Below, in pieces: positions 28,180 to 37,022 of a stretch of 64,000 nucleotides of DNA. The notes under the pieces were generated by a model that worked only from the letters and a program-made list of their open reading frames with translations, was not told where the DNA came from and did no database searches. Source of the stretch: Thermoflavifilum sp. (GTDB lineage Bacteria > Bacteroidota > Bacteroidia > Chitinophagales > Chitinophagaceae); assembly GCA_023511875.1 (NCBI GenBank), contig JAIMAQ010000002.1:341611-405610 (forward strand), written 5' to 3'. The position numbers were made by a program, and so were the translations under genes. Every line of letters begins with the position of its first letter. Within the stretch, counting starts at the first letter, position 1.

Positions 28180-30084
28180 ATGGATGTGATGCATTTCTTG
28201 TGGTTGGTGCCCGCATTTCCATTAGCTGGGTTTCTTCTCTTGGCTTTATTGGGGCTTCGTTTGCCCGCGCGGGCCATTGCTTGGATAGGTACGGTTTCTA
28301 TTGGGCTGGCTGCCCTTGTTACCCTTTGGATAGGGTTAGATTTTTTGCAACAGCCGCCTGCAGCTGGCCACTATAGGCAAGTGCTTTGGACTTGGTTTAA
28401 CATCAATGGCTTTGCACCCGCCATAGCCCTTTATCTCGACCCTCTTTCGCTGGTATATATTTTTGTCATCACCTTTGTAAGCTTTTTCATTCACTTGTAT
28501 TCTACGGCATTCATGCGTGGAGATGAAGGTTACCCGCGGTTTTTTGCCTACATGAATTTATTTGTGTTTTCGATGGTGACCTTGGTGCTGGCCGATAATT
28601 TGTTGTTGCTCTATTTGGGTTGGGAAGGAGTGGGGTTGTGCAGTTTTCTATTGATTGGGTTTTGGTATCGCGATGAAGCCAATGGCTATGCCGCTCGCAA
28701 AGCCTTTATTGTTACTCGTATTGGAGATACGGCTTTTATTATTGGCTTATTTTTATTGGTGAAGCAATTTCATACGCTAGACATACAAGATATCCTCTCA
28801 CAAGCACCTCAGGTGTGGGCGATAGGTGCGGCTGGAGCATTTTGGGTGAGCTTGCTGTTGTTGGGTGGTGCCGTGGGGAAGTCGGCCCAGTTGCCTTTGC
28901 AGACTTGGTTGCCCGATGCTATGGCGGGTCCTACACCCGTGAGTGCTTTGATTCATGCAGCAACAATGGTTACTGCAGGGGTATACTTGATTGCCCGCAT
29001 GCATGTATTGTATAGCCTCTCGCCTACTATGCAGCTGGTCGTAGCCATCATTGGGGTATTGACTTTATTGATTGCTGGTTTTAGCGCTTTAGCTCAAAGA
29101 GATTTGAAGCGTATTTTGGCTTATTCCACCATTAGCCAGATTGGCTATATGTTTTTGGCATTAGGAGTAGGTGCATGGACGGCGGCTGTGTTTCATTTCA
29201 TGATTCATGCTTTTTTCAAAGCCTTGTTGTTTCTCGGTGCTGGTGCGGTGATCATGGCTATGGAAGAAGAGCACGATATTTTCAAGATGGGTGGCCTGCG
29301 AAAAAAGATGCCTATCACATTCTGGACCTTTCTAGCGGGCTCTGCCGCACTTGCAGCGGTGCCCATCATTACGGCCGGTTTTTACAGTAAAGATTTAATC
29401 TTGTTTGATGCGCTTGCTTCTACACAAGGCAGTACTTGGTTGTGGCTGGGTGGTTTTATAGGCGCATTCATCACAGTATTGTATACCTTTAGAATGGTAT
29501 TTGTGACCTTTTATGGAGAACAGAAAAAGGTCATTGCGCATGATCCTGAGCGAGAGACGGCGATGATGATTCCTTTGATGGTATTGGGCGTGTTGTCGAT
29601 AATAGGTGGATGGATAGAACTTCCTCATGCATGGGCCCATTTCACTCCTTTTTCCCATTTTCTCGAGAGCTGCCTGCCAGCGACTCAGTTAAAGGCAGGC
29701 GTGGAAAGTTGGGAGTTGTGGCTTCAGCTCCTCACAGCCATCATGGTAATTGTGGGCATTTATTGGAGCTGGCTGGCTTATGTGAAGCGGCCAGCTTTGG
29801 CCTATCAACTCAAACAGACTGCCTGGGGGCGTGCATTATATCCTTTCTTTTACAAGGGGTGGATGTTTGATCAATTATATGATACTTTGTTGGTAAAGCC
29901 TGTGGTGTGGTTGTCGCGGATAGATCGACACGATTTTATCGATTATATCTACGAAGGGTTTGGACAGCTGAATATTGGGATCAATAAGGTTTTCAGCCGC
30001 ACTCAAAATGGGTATTTACGCTGGTATTTGCTTTGTGTTGTAGGGGGTGTTTTGATTATATTTAGCTTAATCTTGTTTGTATGA
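28180..30084 (+). CDS. nuoL: NADH-quinone oxidoreductase subunit L
   Basis: The distal antiporter-like proton pump, 634 residues with roughly 16 helices and the long lateral helix at the C-terminus. Key features: LLYLGWEGVGLCSFLLIGFW with the TM5 Glu, SAQLPLQTWLPDAMAGPTPVSALIHAATMV with the TM7 Lys nearby, and SQIGYMFLALG. A second ATG three codons in could also start it. Overlaps nuoM by 4 nt. Confidence 0.96.
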   Translation: MDVMHFLWLVPAFPLAGFLLLALLGLRLPARAIAWIGTVSIGLAALVTLWIGLDFLQQPPAAGHYRQVLWTWFNINGFAPAIALYLDPLSLVYIFVITFVSFFIHLYSTAFMRGDEGYPRFFAYMNLFVFSMVTLVLADNLLLLYLGWEGVGLCSFLLIGFWYRDEANGYAARKAFIVTRIGDTAFIIGLFLLVKQFHTLDIQDILSQAPQVWAIGAAGAFWVSLLLLGGAVGKSAQLPLQTWLPDAMAGPTPVSALIHAATMVTAGVYLIARMHVLYSLSPTMQLVVAIIGVLTLLIAGFSALAQRDLKRILAYSTISQIGYMFLALGVGAWTAAVFHFMIHAFFKALLFLGAGAVIMAMEEEHDIFKMGGLRKKMPITFWTFLAGSAALAAVPIITAGFYSKDLILFDALASTQGSTWLWLGGFIGAFITVLYTFRMVFVTFYGEQKKVIAHDPERETAMMIPLMVLGVLSIIGGWIELPHAWAHFTPFSHFLESCLPATQLKAGVESWELWLQLLTAIMVIVGIYWSWLAYVKRPALAYQLKQTAWGRALYPFFYKGWMFDQLYDTLLVKPVVWLSRIDRHDFIDYIYEGFGQLNIGINKVFSRTQNGYLRWYLLCVVGGVLIIFSLILFV

Positions 30085-31607
30085 TGCTCACTGATATACT
30101 CACGATTTTGTTTGTAGGTGGACTGCTCTGCTGGTTGATTCCTGGCTGGAGTAGGTGGATAGCTACACTGGCCGTAGGCTTGGATCTGGTTTTAGCAATA
30201 AGCCGCTGGTGGCCATCTGCCCATACGGCAATGACGGGTAAATGGATAGTGGAAGAGCAGTATGCTTGGATGCCTTCAATGGGAGCAAGCATTCATCTCG
30301 CAGTAGATGGGTTTAGCTTACTCATGATTGTGCTCACGTTATTGATTGGATTATTGGGCGTATGGATCTCTTGGCATGATCAAGCCATTGCTGAGAAAAG
30401 AGGCTTCTTTCATTTTCATTTGTTGTGGCTGATAGGGGGTATTACGGGTGTGTTTATGGCTATGGATTTGTTGTTGTTTTACTTTTTCTGGGAGTTGATG
30501 TTGATTCCCATGTTTTTTCTGATCAGCATCTGGGGAGGTGAACAGCGAAAGAAGGCCAGCATAAAGTTTTTCTTATTTACCCAGCTGAGTGGTTTATTTA
30601 TGCTCATTGCCATTTTGGCTTTGTACATTTTACATGGGCAGCAAACGGGTCAATATAGTTTTGATTATGCGGTATTGCTAGGCACTTCTTTGTCGCCGTC
30701 GTTAGCCGGCTGGCTATTGGCGGGTTTTTTACTAGCATTTTTAGTCAAGCTTCCTGCTTTTCCATTTCATAGCTGGTTGCCCGATGCTTACACCCAATCG
30801 CCCATTGCAGGTGCGGCTTTGTTGGCTGGTTTGATGTCGAAGACAGCAGCTTATGGAATGTTGCGATTTGCCTTACCTCTTTTCCCGCAGGCTGTACATG
30901 CGTTTGCACCATGGATGATTGCTTTAGGGGTTATTGGTATTTTGTATGGAGCTAAACTGGCCTATGCACAAACCGATTTAAAGAGGCTAATTGCCTTTTC
31001 GAGTTTCAGCCATATGGGATTTATTGTGTTGGGAATTTTTTCTCTACAGGAGCTTGCCTACGACGGAGTGATTCTAGAAATGGTGGCGCATGCCATTAGC
31101 ATAAGTGGATTGTTTTTCTTGGTGGGGATGCTTCGGCAACGCATTCAGCAAACCAATTTAGATGCTATGGGCGGTTTCTGGGAATATATGCCGCGCATGG
31201 GTGGAATAGCCATGGTTTTTGTTTTGGCTTCGCTGGGCTTGCCGGGGTTAGGTAATTTTATTGCCGAGTTTTTGATCTTGGCTGGCGCTTATCAAGCACA
31301 TGTTGGCTGGACGGTATTGGCTTCGTTGGGGTTAATTGCGGGCATGATTTATTCGTTGGTGATTTTACAGAAAGTGTTTCACGGAAAAACCAGACAAGCT
31401 CTTCCTGGAGCCGATATAAAACCCTTAGAGTTCCTGGTAATGGCTTGCTTGGTGGTAGTTATTTTTTGGTTGGGCTTTTTCCCCCAACGAGTGGTACAAG
31501 CAGTAGATCCGGTAGTCAAACAACTGAAGCAGATCTCTTTACAAGAGTTGCCGGCACAGCAAGCCCATCAAGTATTTGCACAATCATCTATTTCCACAAA
31601 TATTTAA
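30081..31607 (+). CDS. nuoM: NADH-quinone oxidoreductase subunit M
   Basis: Central antiporter-like proton pump, 508 residues and about 14 helices. It carries FYFFWELMLIPMFFLIS with the conserved TM5 Glu, KLPAFPFHSWLPDAYTQSPIAGA and FSSFSHMGFIVLGIF. The length is nearly identical to E. coli NuoM. It is followed by nuoN after only 3 bp. Confidence 0.96.
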   Translation: MMLTDILTILFVGGLLCWLIPGWSRWIATLAVGLDLVLAISRWWPSAHTAMTGKWIVEEQYAWMPSMGASIHLAVDGFSLLMIVLTLLIGLLGVWISWHDQAIAEKRGFFHFHLLWLIGGITGVFMAMDLLLFYFFWELMLIPMFFLISIWGGEQRKKASIKFFLFTQLSGLFMLIAILALYILHGQQTGQYSFDYAVLLGTSLSPSLAGWLLAGFLLAFLVKLPAFPFHSWLPDAYTQSPIAGAALLAGLMSKTAAYGMLRFALPLFPQAVHAFAPWMIALGVIGILYGAKLAYAQTDLKRLIAFSSFSHMGFIVLGIFSLQELAYDGVILEMVAHAISISGLFFLVGMLRQRIQQTNLDAMGGFWEYMPRMGGIAMVFVLASLGLPGLGNFIAEFLILAGAYQAHVGWTVLASLGLIAGMIYSLVILQKVFHGKTRQALPGADIKPLEFLVMACLVVVIFWLGFFPQRVVQAVDPVVKQLKQISLQELPAQQAHQVFAQSSISTNI

Positions 31608-31610
31608 GCT

Positions 31611-33038
31611 ATGTGGCATCAACAAGTTATACCAGCATTATTCCCTCAGATCATCTTATCGGTAGCGGCTGTGGTGTGCATGTTGCTGATTGCAGTGAAA
31701 CGTAATCATGCTGTGGTACATTTGTTTACCTTACTTTCATTGCTTTTAGCGTTGGGATCTTTGGGCCGCATTCCGGGAGTTATGGGGGTTGATGGTTTGT
31801 TTGTAGTAGACGGGTTGGGGGTATTTATGACGGGTTTGATTTTGATTACGGCGTTTTTCATTGGCATATTTTCCTATCCATATTTTTCGCAGTCGGTTTT
31901 AGAGCGGGAAGAATATTACATATTGCTCTTATTGGCCACGTTAGGAGCTAGCTTAATGGTGATTAGCAATCATTTCATTTCCTTTTTTCTTTCGCTTGAA
32001 ATTTTGAGTGTATCGTTGTATGGCATGATAGCTTATACCAAGACATCCACGGTTGCTACGGAAGCGGGGGTGAAATATCTCATGTTGGCGGCAGTATCTT
32101 CGGCCATATTGTTGTTTGGGATTGGGTTGATGTATGTAGCCACAGGGCAGTTAGGATTGTCGGGAATAGGTAGGCAAGCGGTTTACACGCCTACTTCAGG
32201 CTGGTTCACAGCTGGGTTGGGGCTTGTATTGGCGGGTTTGGGATTTAAATTGGCGTTAGTACCTTTTCATTTATGGACACCCGATGTGTATTCAGGAGCT
32301 CCCGCGCCCACTTCTGCTTTTGTAGCCACTATTTCCAAGGGTAGTGTGTTTGTGTTTTTATGGCGGTTGTTTGATAGCATTGGCAGAGATGAGCGTATGG
32401 TCATCATTTTCGTTGTGATTGCTGTGGCGTCGATGTTGATCGGAAATTGGCTTGCACTCAAGCAGCAAAACCTGAAACGTTTGTTGGCTTATTCTTCCAT
32501 TGCACATTTGGGATATTTGATTGTGGCTTTTGTGGCTGCTGGTGATCGTGGATTAGATGCCGCGATATTTTATTTAGTAGCTTATTTTATCAGCATGTTG
32601 GGTGCATTTGGTCTGATCAGTTATCTCACGGAATCGGGCAAAGAAAAACTATTGCTTCAAGATTATACAGGACTGTTTTGGCAACGACCGGCTCTGGCTA
32701 TTTTATTATCCTTGATTATGTTATCACTGGCGGGCATTCCGCTTACTGCTGGCTTTATCGGTAAGTTTTATGTGTTACTAGCAGGGGTTTACAGTGCTCA
32801 GTGGTTGTTGGTGATGGTATTGATTCTTTCCAGCGTGATTGGGTTGTTTTATTATTTACGGGTGGTGGTGCAGTTGTTTTCTCGCCCCGATCATGCGGTA
32901 TATTTCCCGAGATCACCGTATGCGATTTCTACGGGGATGGCTTTCTTAGTGTTGTTTATCTTACTGATTTGGTTGGGAATAGCTCCAGGCAATTTGATTA
33001 CACAGATTCAGCAAGTGGTGCATTTGGCTCGTGGTTGA
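31611..33038 (+). CDS. nuoN: NADH-quinone oxidoreductase subunit N
   Basis: Third antiporter-like pump, closest to NuoK, 475 residues with about 14 helices. Visible motifs: FFLSLEILSVSLYGMIAY with the conserved Glu, KLALVPFHLWTPDVYSGAPAPTSAFVATISKG, AYSSIAHLGYL and LAGIPLTAGFIGKFY. It is the last gene of the operon. Its final 41 nt overlap the 3' end of the opposing GNAT gene. Confidence 0.96.
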   Translation: MWHQQVIPALFPQIILSVAAVVCMLLIAVKRNHAVVHLFTLLSLLLALGSLGRIPGVMGVDGLFVVDGLGVFMTGLILITAFFIGIFSYPYFSQSVLEREEYYILLLLATLGASLMVISNHFISFFLSLEILSVSLYGMIAYTKTSTVATEAGVKYLMLAAVSSAILLFGIGLMYVATGQLGLSGIGRQAVYTPTSGWFTAGLGLVLAGLGFKLALVPFHLWTPDVYSGAPAPTSAFVATISKGSVFVFLWRLFDSIGRDERMVIIFVVIAVASMLIGNWLALKQQNLKRLLAYSSIAHLGYLIVAFVAAGDRGLDAAIFYLVAYFISMLGAFGLISYLTESGKEKLLLQDYTGLFWQRPALAILLSLIMLSLAGIPLTAGFIGKFYVLLAGVYSAQWLLVMVLILSSVIGLFYYLRVVVQLFSRPDHAVYFPRSPYAISTGMAFLVLFILLIWLGIAPGNLITQIQQVVHLARG

Positions 33039-33570
33039 GCCATTTAGTAAAATATAGCAGGTCTACATATTCCCCTCCAGGCTGCCGTAGAAAGCGAGAC
33101 AATCGACCTTCTTCCATGAAACCAAATGATTGGTACAGGTGGATGGCTTTTTCGTTGTTGGCCATCACTTTGCAGTAGAGCAATTGGATTTGCGGATGAT
33201 GAGAAAGCCAGCGAAACATTTGGGTCATCAAACGCCTGCCTATACCCATATTCCAGTATTCGCGAATCACGGCTATTCCAAACTCAGCTGTGTGCTCAAT
33301 TTTACTACGATTACCCTGTGTAACGCTCAGGGTGCCTACAATTTGATCTTGCACTACAGCCACCAGGTAAAGGTTGTGTGGGTGATTTCGAAAGCTGCGA
33401 ATAAAATCTTGTTCAGAGCGTAATGTATGCTGGCTGGCTTCTGTTGGGGTGGTCATGAGAAATTCGGTATCTCTTACGGCCTGTTGAAAATAGCTCAGCA
33501 AGGCTGCCGCGTCGTCGGGTACAGGTTCACGAATGATTAACTCTTCGCCGTTCGACAGGAAATAATGCAT
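32998..33570 (-). CDS. GNAT family N-acetyltransferase
   Basis: A 190-residue acetyltransferase of the RimJ/RimL-like GNAT type. Acetyl-CoA binding is indicated by FGIAVIREYWNMGIGRRLM (R/Q-x-x-G-x-G/A loop, about 97-115), and the later NEKAIHLYQSFGFMEEGRL matches the typical motif B. The substrate could be a small molecule or protein N-terminus and cannot be read here. It converges on nuoN with a 41-nt antisense overlap and lies 22 bp downstream of serS, so it may share the serS transcript. Confidence 0.88.
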   Translation of the reverse strand: MHYFLSNGEELIIREPVPDDAAALLSYFQQAVRDTEFLMTTPTEASQHTLRSEQDFIRSFRNHPHNLYLVAVVQDQIVGTLSVTQGNRSKIEHTAEFGIAVIREYWNMGIGRRLMTQMFRWLSHHPQIQLLYCKVMANNEKAIHLYQSFGFMEEGRLSRFLRQPGGEYVDLLYFTKWLNHEPNAPLAESV

Positions 33571-33592
33571 GCACCTAAGTTAGCAAATCTGC

Positions 33593-34873
33593 TCAATCGG
33601 CTGGTGGAGAAATTTTGTCTGCACCAAAGTATGGGTGTAATACTTGGGGCAAATGAATACCGTTAGGTTGTTGATAGTTTTCTAGCAATGCGGCAACGAT
33701 GCGTGGGAGTGCTAGCGAACTACCATTAAGCGAATGAAGGAGTCGGGTTTGCTTGCCTTCACGAAAGCGAATTTTCATACGTTGGGTCTGAAAAGTTTCA
33801 AAATTAGAGACAGAGCTTACTTCTAGCCAGCGTTGCTGAGCAGCGCTATATACTTCGAAATCGTAGGTGAGGGCTGAAGTAAAACTCATATCGGCACCGC
33901 AAAGCTTCACGATACGATAAGGCAATTCCAATGTTTTCAAAAGATTTTCTACATGTACAACCATTTCTTCTAGCACTTCGTAGGAATGATCGGGATGCAC
34001 GAGTTGTACAATCTCAACTTTGTCGAATTGGTGCACCCGGTTTAGCCCTCGTACATCTTTACCGTAAGAGCCGGCTTCTCTACGGAAGCAAGGTGTATAG
34101 GCAGTGAGTTTGATAGGCAGTTGCTCTGGTGATAAGATGGTATCGCGATATATATTGGTCAGAGGCACTTCTGCAGTGGGAACTAGGTAGAGCTGGTCAT
34201 CAGAAATGAAATACATCTGCCCTTCTTTATCGGGTAATTGGCCTGTGCCAAAAGCCGTGTGTTCGTTCACGAGCAAGGGTGGTAGATATTCGATATATCC
34301 TGCGCGGGTATTAAAATCGAGGAAATATTGGATGAGGGCTCGTTCCAGCCGAGCTCCTTGGTTTTTAAAAACGGGGAACCCGCTACCAGTGAGCTTTGTA
34401 CCTAGATCGAGGTGAATCAGATCATATTGCACAGACAAATCCCAATGAGGTAGGGCATTATCAGGAAGGGTAGGTATTTTTCCACCCTGGCGTACTACCA
34501 CATTATCGTCGGCCGATTTTCCTATCGGTACGCTCTCATGGGGCAGATTAGGTATTTGCAACAAGAGGTGCTCTAACTGCTGCTCAATCTGTTGGCGTTG
34601 TTTTTCCAGTTCATCGATCTGTGTATTCAACTGGATCACTTCTTTTTTTTGGGTTTCTGCTTGCTGATGTTGCCCTGTTCTTAAGAGCATACCTATTTCG
34701 CGAGAGGCAGCATTTCGTAAGTTTTGCAATTGATCTTGTTCGGTAATCAGCTGGCGACGTTGAGCATCCAACTGCAAGATTTCATCGATCCATTCTGGGT
34801 GATCAAAATGTTTGACAGCAAGGCGTTGTTTTACCCAATCTGTTTTTTCCCTAATCAGTTGTATAGCCAGCAT
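33593..34873 (-). CDS. serS: Seryl-tRNA synthetase
   Basis: Class II aminoacyl-tRNA synthetase charging tRNA-Ser, 426 residues. The N-terminal coiled-coil arm (about 30-105, LQNLRNAASREIG to KQRQQIEQQ) grips the tRNA long arm. TAEVPLTNIYRD, the motif 2 run PCFRREAGSYGKDVRGLNRVHQFDKVE and the motif 3 run LNGSSLALPRIVAALLENYQ form the catalytic core. The length is normal. A -7 box lies 14 nt before its ATG, so the leader is very short. Confidence 0.97.
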   Translation of the reverse strand: MLAIQLIREKTDWVKQRLAVKHFDHPEWIDEILQLDAQRRQLITEQDQLQNLRNAASREIGMLLRTGQHQQAETQKKEVIQLNTQIDELEKQRQQIEQQLEHLLLQIPNLPHESVPIGKSADDNVVVRQGGKIPTLPDNALPHWDLSVQYDLIHLDLGTKLTGSGFPVFKNQGARLERALIQYFLDFNTRAGYIEYLPPLLVNEHTAFGTGQLPDKEGQMYFISDDQLYLVPTAEVPLTNIYRDTILSPEQLPIKLTAYTPCFRREAGSYGKDVRGLNRVHQFDKVEIVQLVHPDHSYEVLEEMVVHVENLLKTLELPYRIVKLCGADMSFTSALTYDFEVYSAAQQRWLEVSSVSNFETFQTQRMKIRFREGKQTRLLHSLNGSSLALPRIVAALLENYQQPNGIHLPQVLHPYFGADKISPPAD

Positions 34874-34887
34874 GTGTGAAGTTTTTG

Positions 34888-34895
34888 CAAAGATA
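34888..34895 (-). promoter_or_regulatory. -7 promoter box of serS
   Basis: On the minus strand TATCTTTG matches TAnnTTTG exactly and is followed 14 nt later by the serS ATG. Confidence 0.65.
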
Positions 34896-35216
34896 GCGGC
34901 TCGCCCAAATGTAGCAGCATTTCTTTCAGAATAAGGATTACTTGCAACTAGCTGATGGCATCATAGTAGCCCAATAGCTAGGCAGGATAATCCTGTTGGA
35001 TAGTGCATGTAAAGATAAATTGCCTATAGGTAAATAGCTTTTTAAACAAAAATAGGTGAAGGGTATGGGTAAAAAACTTATTGAGCTTATTTTACCGAAA
35101 GTTGGGAGTCGACGATGTTGCAGTAACTAGCAGTACCTGATGCCATGGAATATCATGCTCAAGTAGGATTTGCATTTGTGAAGCATGGTTTTGGTCTTTC
35201 TCGAGAGCAGTGAAAT
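34896..35216. other. Intergenic region between nadE end and serS start
   Basis: About 320 bp with no credible gene. On the minus strand, TATTTTTG at 35047-35054 matches the -7 consensus and points toward serS, roughly 170 bp upstream of it. A short plus-strand frame (MGKKLIELILPKVG...) is only about 21 codons and is not supported. No tmRNA, SRP RNA, 6S or riboswitch-like motif was recognised. Confidence 0.4.
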
Positions 35217-36872
35217 TCAATACTTACCAACGATAGGAATACGCCTTCCTGTACCAAAAGCTTTAGAAGAAACACGAAGTATGGGACAAAACTGATGTCG
35301 TTTATACTCATTGCGATTGACTAAGGGAATAATTCGTTTGACCAGATTTTCGTCGAATCCCATTTTGATGATTTGCGGTATAGTTTGGTGTTGTTCGATG
35401 TACTGATATAAAATGGGATCGAGTTGTTCATATGGCGGTAAGCTATCGGTATCACGCTGTCCTGGCCGCAGCTCGGCTGAGGGAGCTTTTTCTAATATCG
35501 ATGAGGGGATGATTTCTTGATTACGGTTGATATAACGTGCCAAAGCATACACTTGAAGCTTGTATACATCCCCCAAAACGCTCAATCCGCCAGCCATATC
35601 GCCATATAGCGTACCGTAGCCCACAGCTAGTTCACTCTTGTTGGAGGTATTTAGCAGCACATAGTCAAGCTTATTGGCGGCAGCCATCAACAAGGTGCCC
35701 CGAATGCGCGATTGGATATTTTCTTCTGCCACGTTGAATGGAAGACCTTGAAACAAGGGATGTAAGATATCCAAAAAGCTTTGGTAGATATTGTGGATGG
35801 GTAAGATGTGATAAGCATTACCGAGACGCCTGCTCAGCTCAACAGCATCATCTACAGAATGTGTAGAAGAAAATGCTGAGGGCATGATGAGCGATAATAC
35901 ACGATCGGGACCTAAGGCTTCGCAAGCCAATGCAGTAGTTACGGCGCTATCAATGCCACCGGAAGAGCCAATTACCGCACGCCTTAATCCCATTTTTAAA
36001 AAATAATCTCGAATGCCCAACAACAGCGCTTGATGAATGCGTTCGATTTGAAATGAAGGGCGCAGCTGGCGTGTAGAAGCGGGTGGCTCTGTGGAAATAG
36101 GTGGTTGTTGGGCGATTTCATACAGTGATATCGTTTCAACGGCTTCCTGGAATGAAGGCAAATGTTTCACCAAATGAGCATTGGCATTGAATACCAGCGA
36201 TGCACCATCGAAAATTAATGTAGTTTGTGCACCCACTGCATTGCAATAAATTAATGGCAGGTGATAGCGTTGCACATTTTTTCGGATGATTTCTATTCGT
36301 TGTTGCTCATGGTCGTAATCAAATGGGGAAGCCGAAATATTGATGATGAGATCGGGTTGTTGGGGCATCAACATATCTAATGGACATATCCGATACAGTT
36401 TAGGATCTTCTACATTCCAAATATCTTCGCAAATGGTAAGGGCGATTCTTTTTTCTTTGAAATGCACTACATGCCAGCTATTAGCAGGCTCAAAATAACG
36501 GCTTTCGTCAAACACGTCGTATGTGGGAAGCAAGGTTTTGTGTACCACATCGAGAATTTGCTTGTTGTACAACAGATAAGCACTGTTGAACAGTCTTTTG
36601 CCCTGTGGAGAAGGATTTCGAGAAGGGGCGCCTACAATCACGCCTATGTCCTCGGTATGGGCACAAATTTGTTGTATAGCCCACTCACATTGATCAATGA
36701 AGTCTTCAAATTCGAGCAGATCCATAGCAGGATAACCACATACACATTGTTCGGAAAACACCACCAGATCAGCCTCTTCTGCACGCGCCTGCTCAATGGC
36801 GTCAATGATTTTGGCTACGTTGTCATGAAAATTGCCAATATGGTAGTTCTGTTGTGCGAGTGTGATCTTCAT
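35217..36872 (-). CDS. nadE: Glutamine-dependent NAD(+) synthetase
   Basis: Final step of NAD biosynthesis: amidation of nicotinate adenine dinucleotide with ammonia from glutamine. 551 residues. The N-terminal nitrilase-like amidase (about 1-260) has Glu in VVFSEQCVCGYP, Lys in VHKTLLPTYDVFDE and Cys in LTICEDIWNVE. The C-terminal synthetase has the ATP loop SSGGIDSAVT near 300 and NTSNKSELAVGYGTLYGDMAGG. The start at 36872 (MKITLAQQNYHIGN) fits the nitrilase beginning; the frame is open 12 codons further upstream. It diverges from gldB. Confidence 0.97.
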   Translation of the reverse strand: MKITLAQQNYHIGNFHDNVAKIIDAIEQARAEEADLVVFSEQCVCGYPAMDLLEFEDFIDQCEWAIQQICAHTEDIGVIVGAPSRNPSPQGKRLFNSAYLLYNKQILDVVHKTLLPTYDVFDESRYFEPANSWHVVHFKEKRIALTICEDIWNVEDPKLYRICPLDMLMPQQPDLIINISASPFDYDHEQQRIEIIRKNVQRYHLPLIYCNAVGAQTTLIFDGASLVFNANAHLVKHLPSFQEAVETISLYEIAQQPPISTEPPASTRQLRPSFQIERIHQALLLGIRDYFLKMGLRRAVIGSSGGIDSAVTTALACEALGPDRVLSLIMPSAFSSTHSVDDAVELSRRLGNAYHILPIHNIYQSFLDILHPLFQGLPFNVAEENIQSRIRGTLLMAAANKLDYVLLNTSNKSELAVGYGTLYGDMAGGLSVLGDVYKLQVYALARYINRNQEIIPSSILEKAPSAELRPGQRDTDSLPPYEQLDPILYQYIEQHQTIPQIIKMGFDENLVKRIIPLVNRNEYKRHQFCPILRVSSKAFGTGRRIPIVGKY

Positions 36873-36896
36873 CCAAAAAATCCCATCTGGTAGCTG

Positions 36897-36904
36897 CAAA
36901 AATA
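36897..36904 (-). promoter_or_regulatory. -7 promoter box of nadE
   Basis: TATTTTTG on the minus strand matches TAnnTTTG and lies 24 nt before the nadE ATG. Confidence 0.55.
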
Positions 36905-36986
36905 ACATATCTGCTGCTGCAAGGTGAAAGAGAAATCAATGGCATGGATTTAACAAAAATTTCTATAGACATACCCGTCAAATATA

Positions 36987-36994
36987 TAAGTTTG
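36987..36994 (+). promoter_or_regulatory. -7 promoter box of gldB
   Basis: TAAGTTTG matches TAnnTTTG and lies 28 nt before the gldB ATG at 37023. Confidence 0.55.
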
Positions 36995-37022
36995 CCTCTA
37001 TTCATTTAAGTTGATCGCGTAT

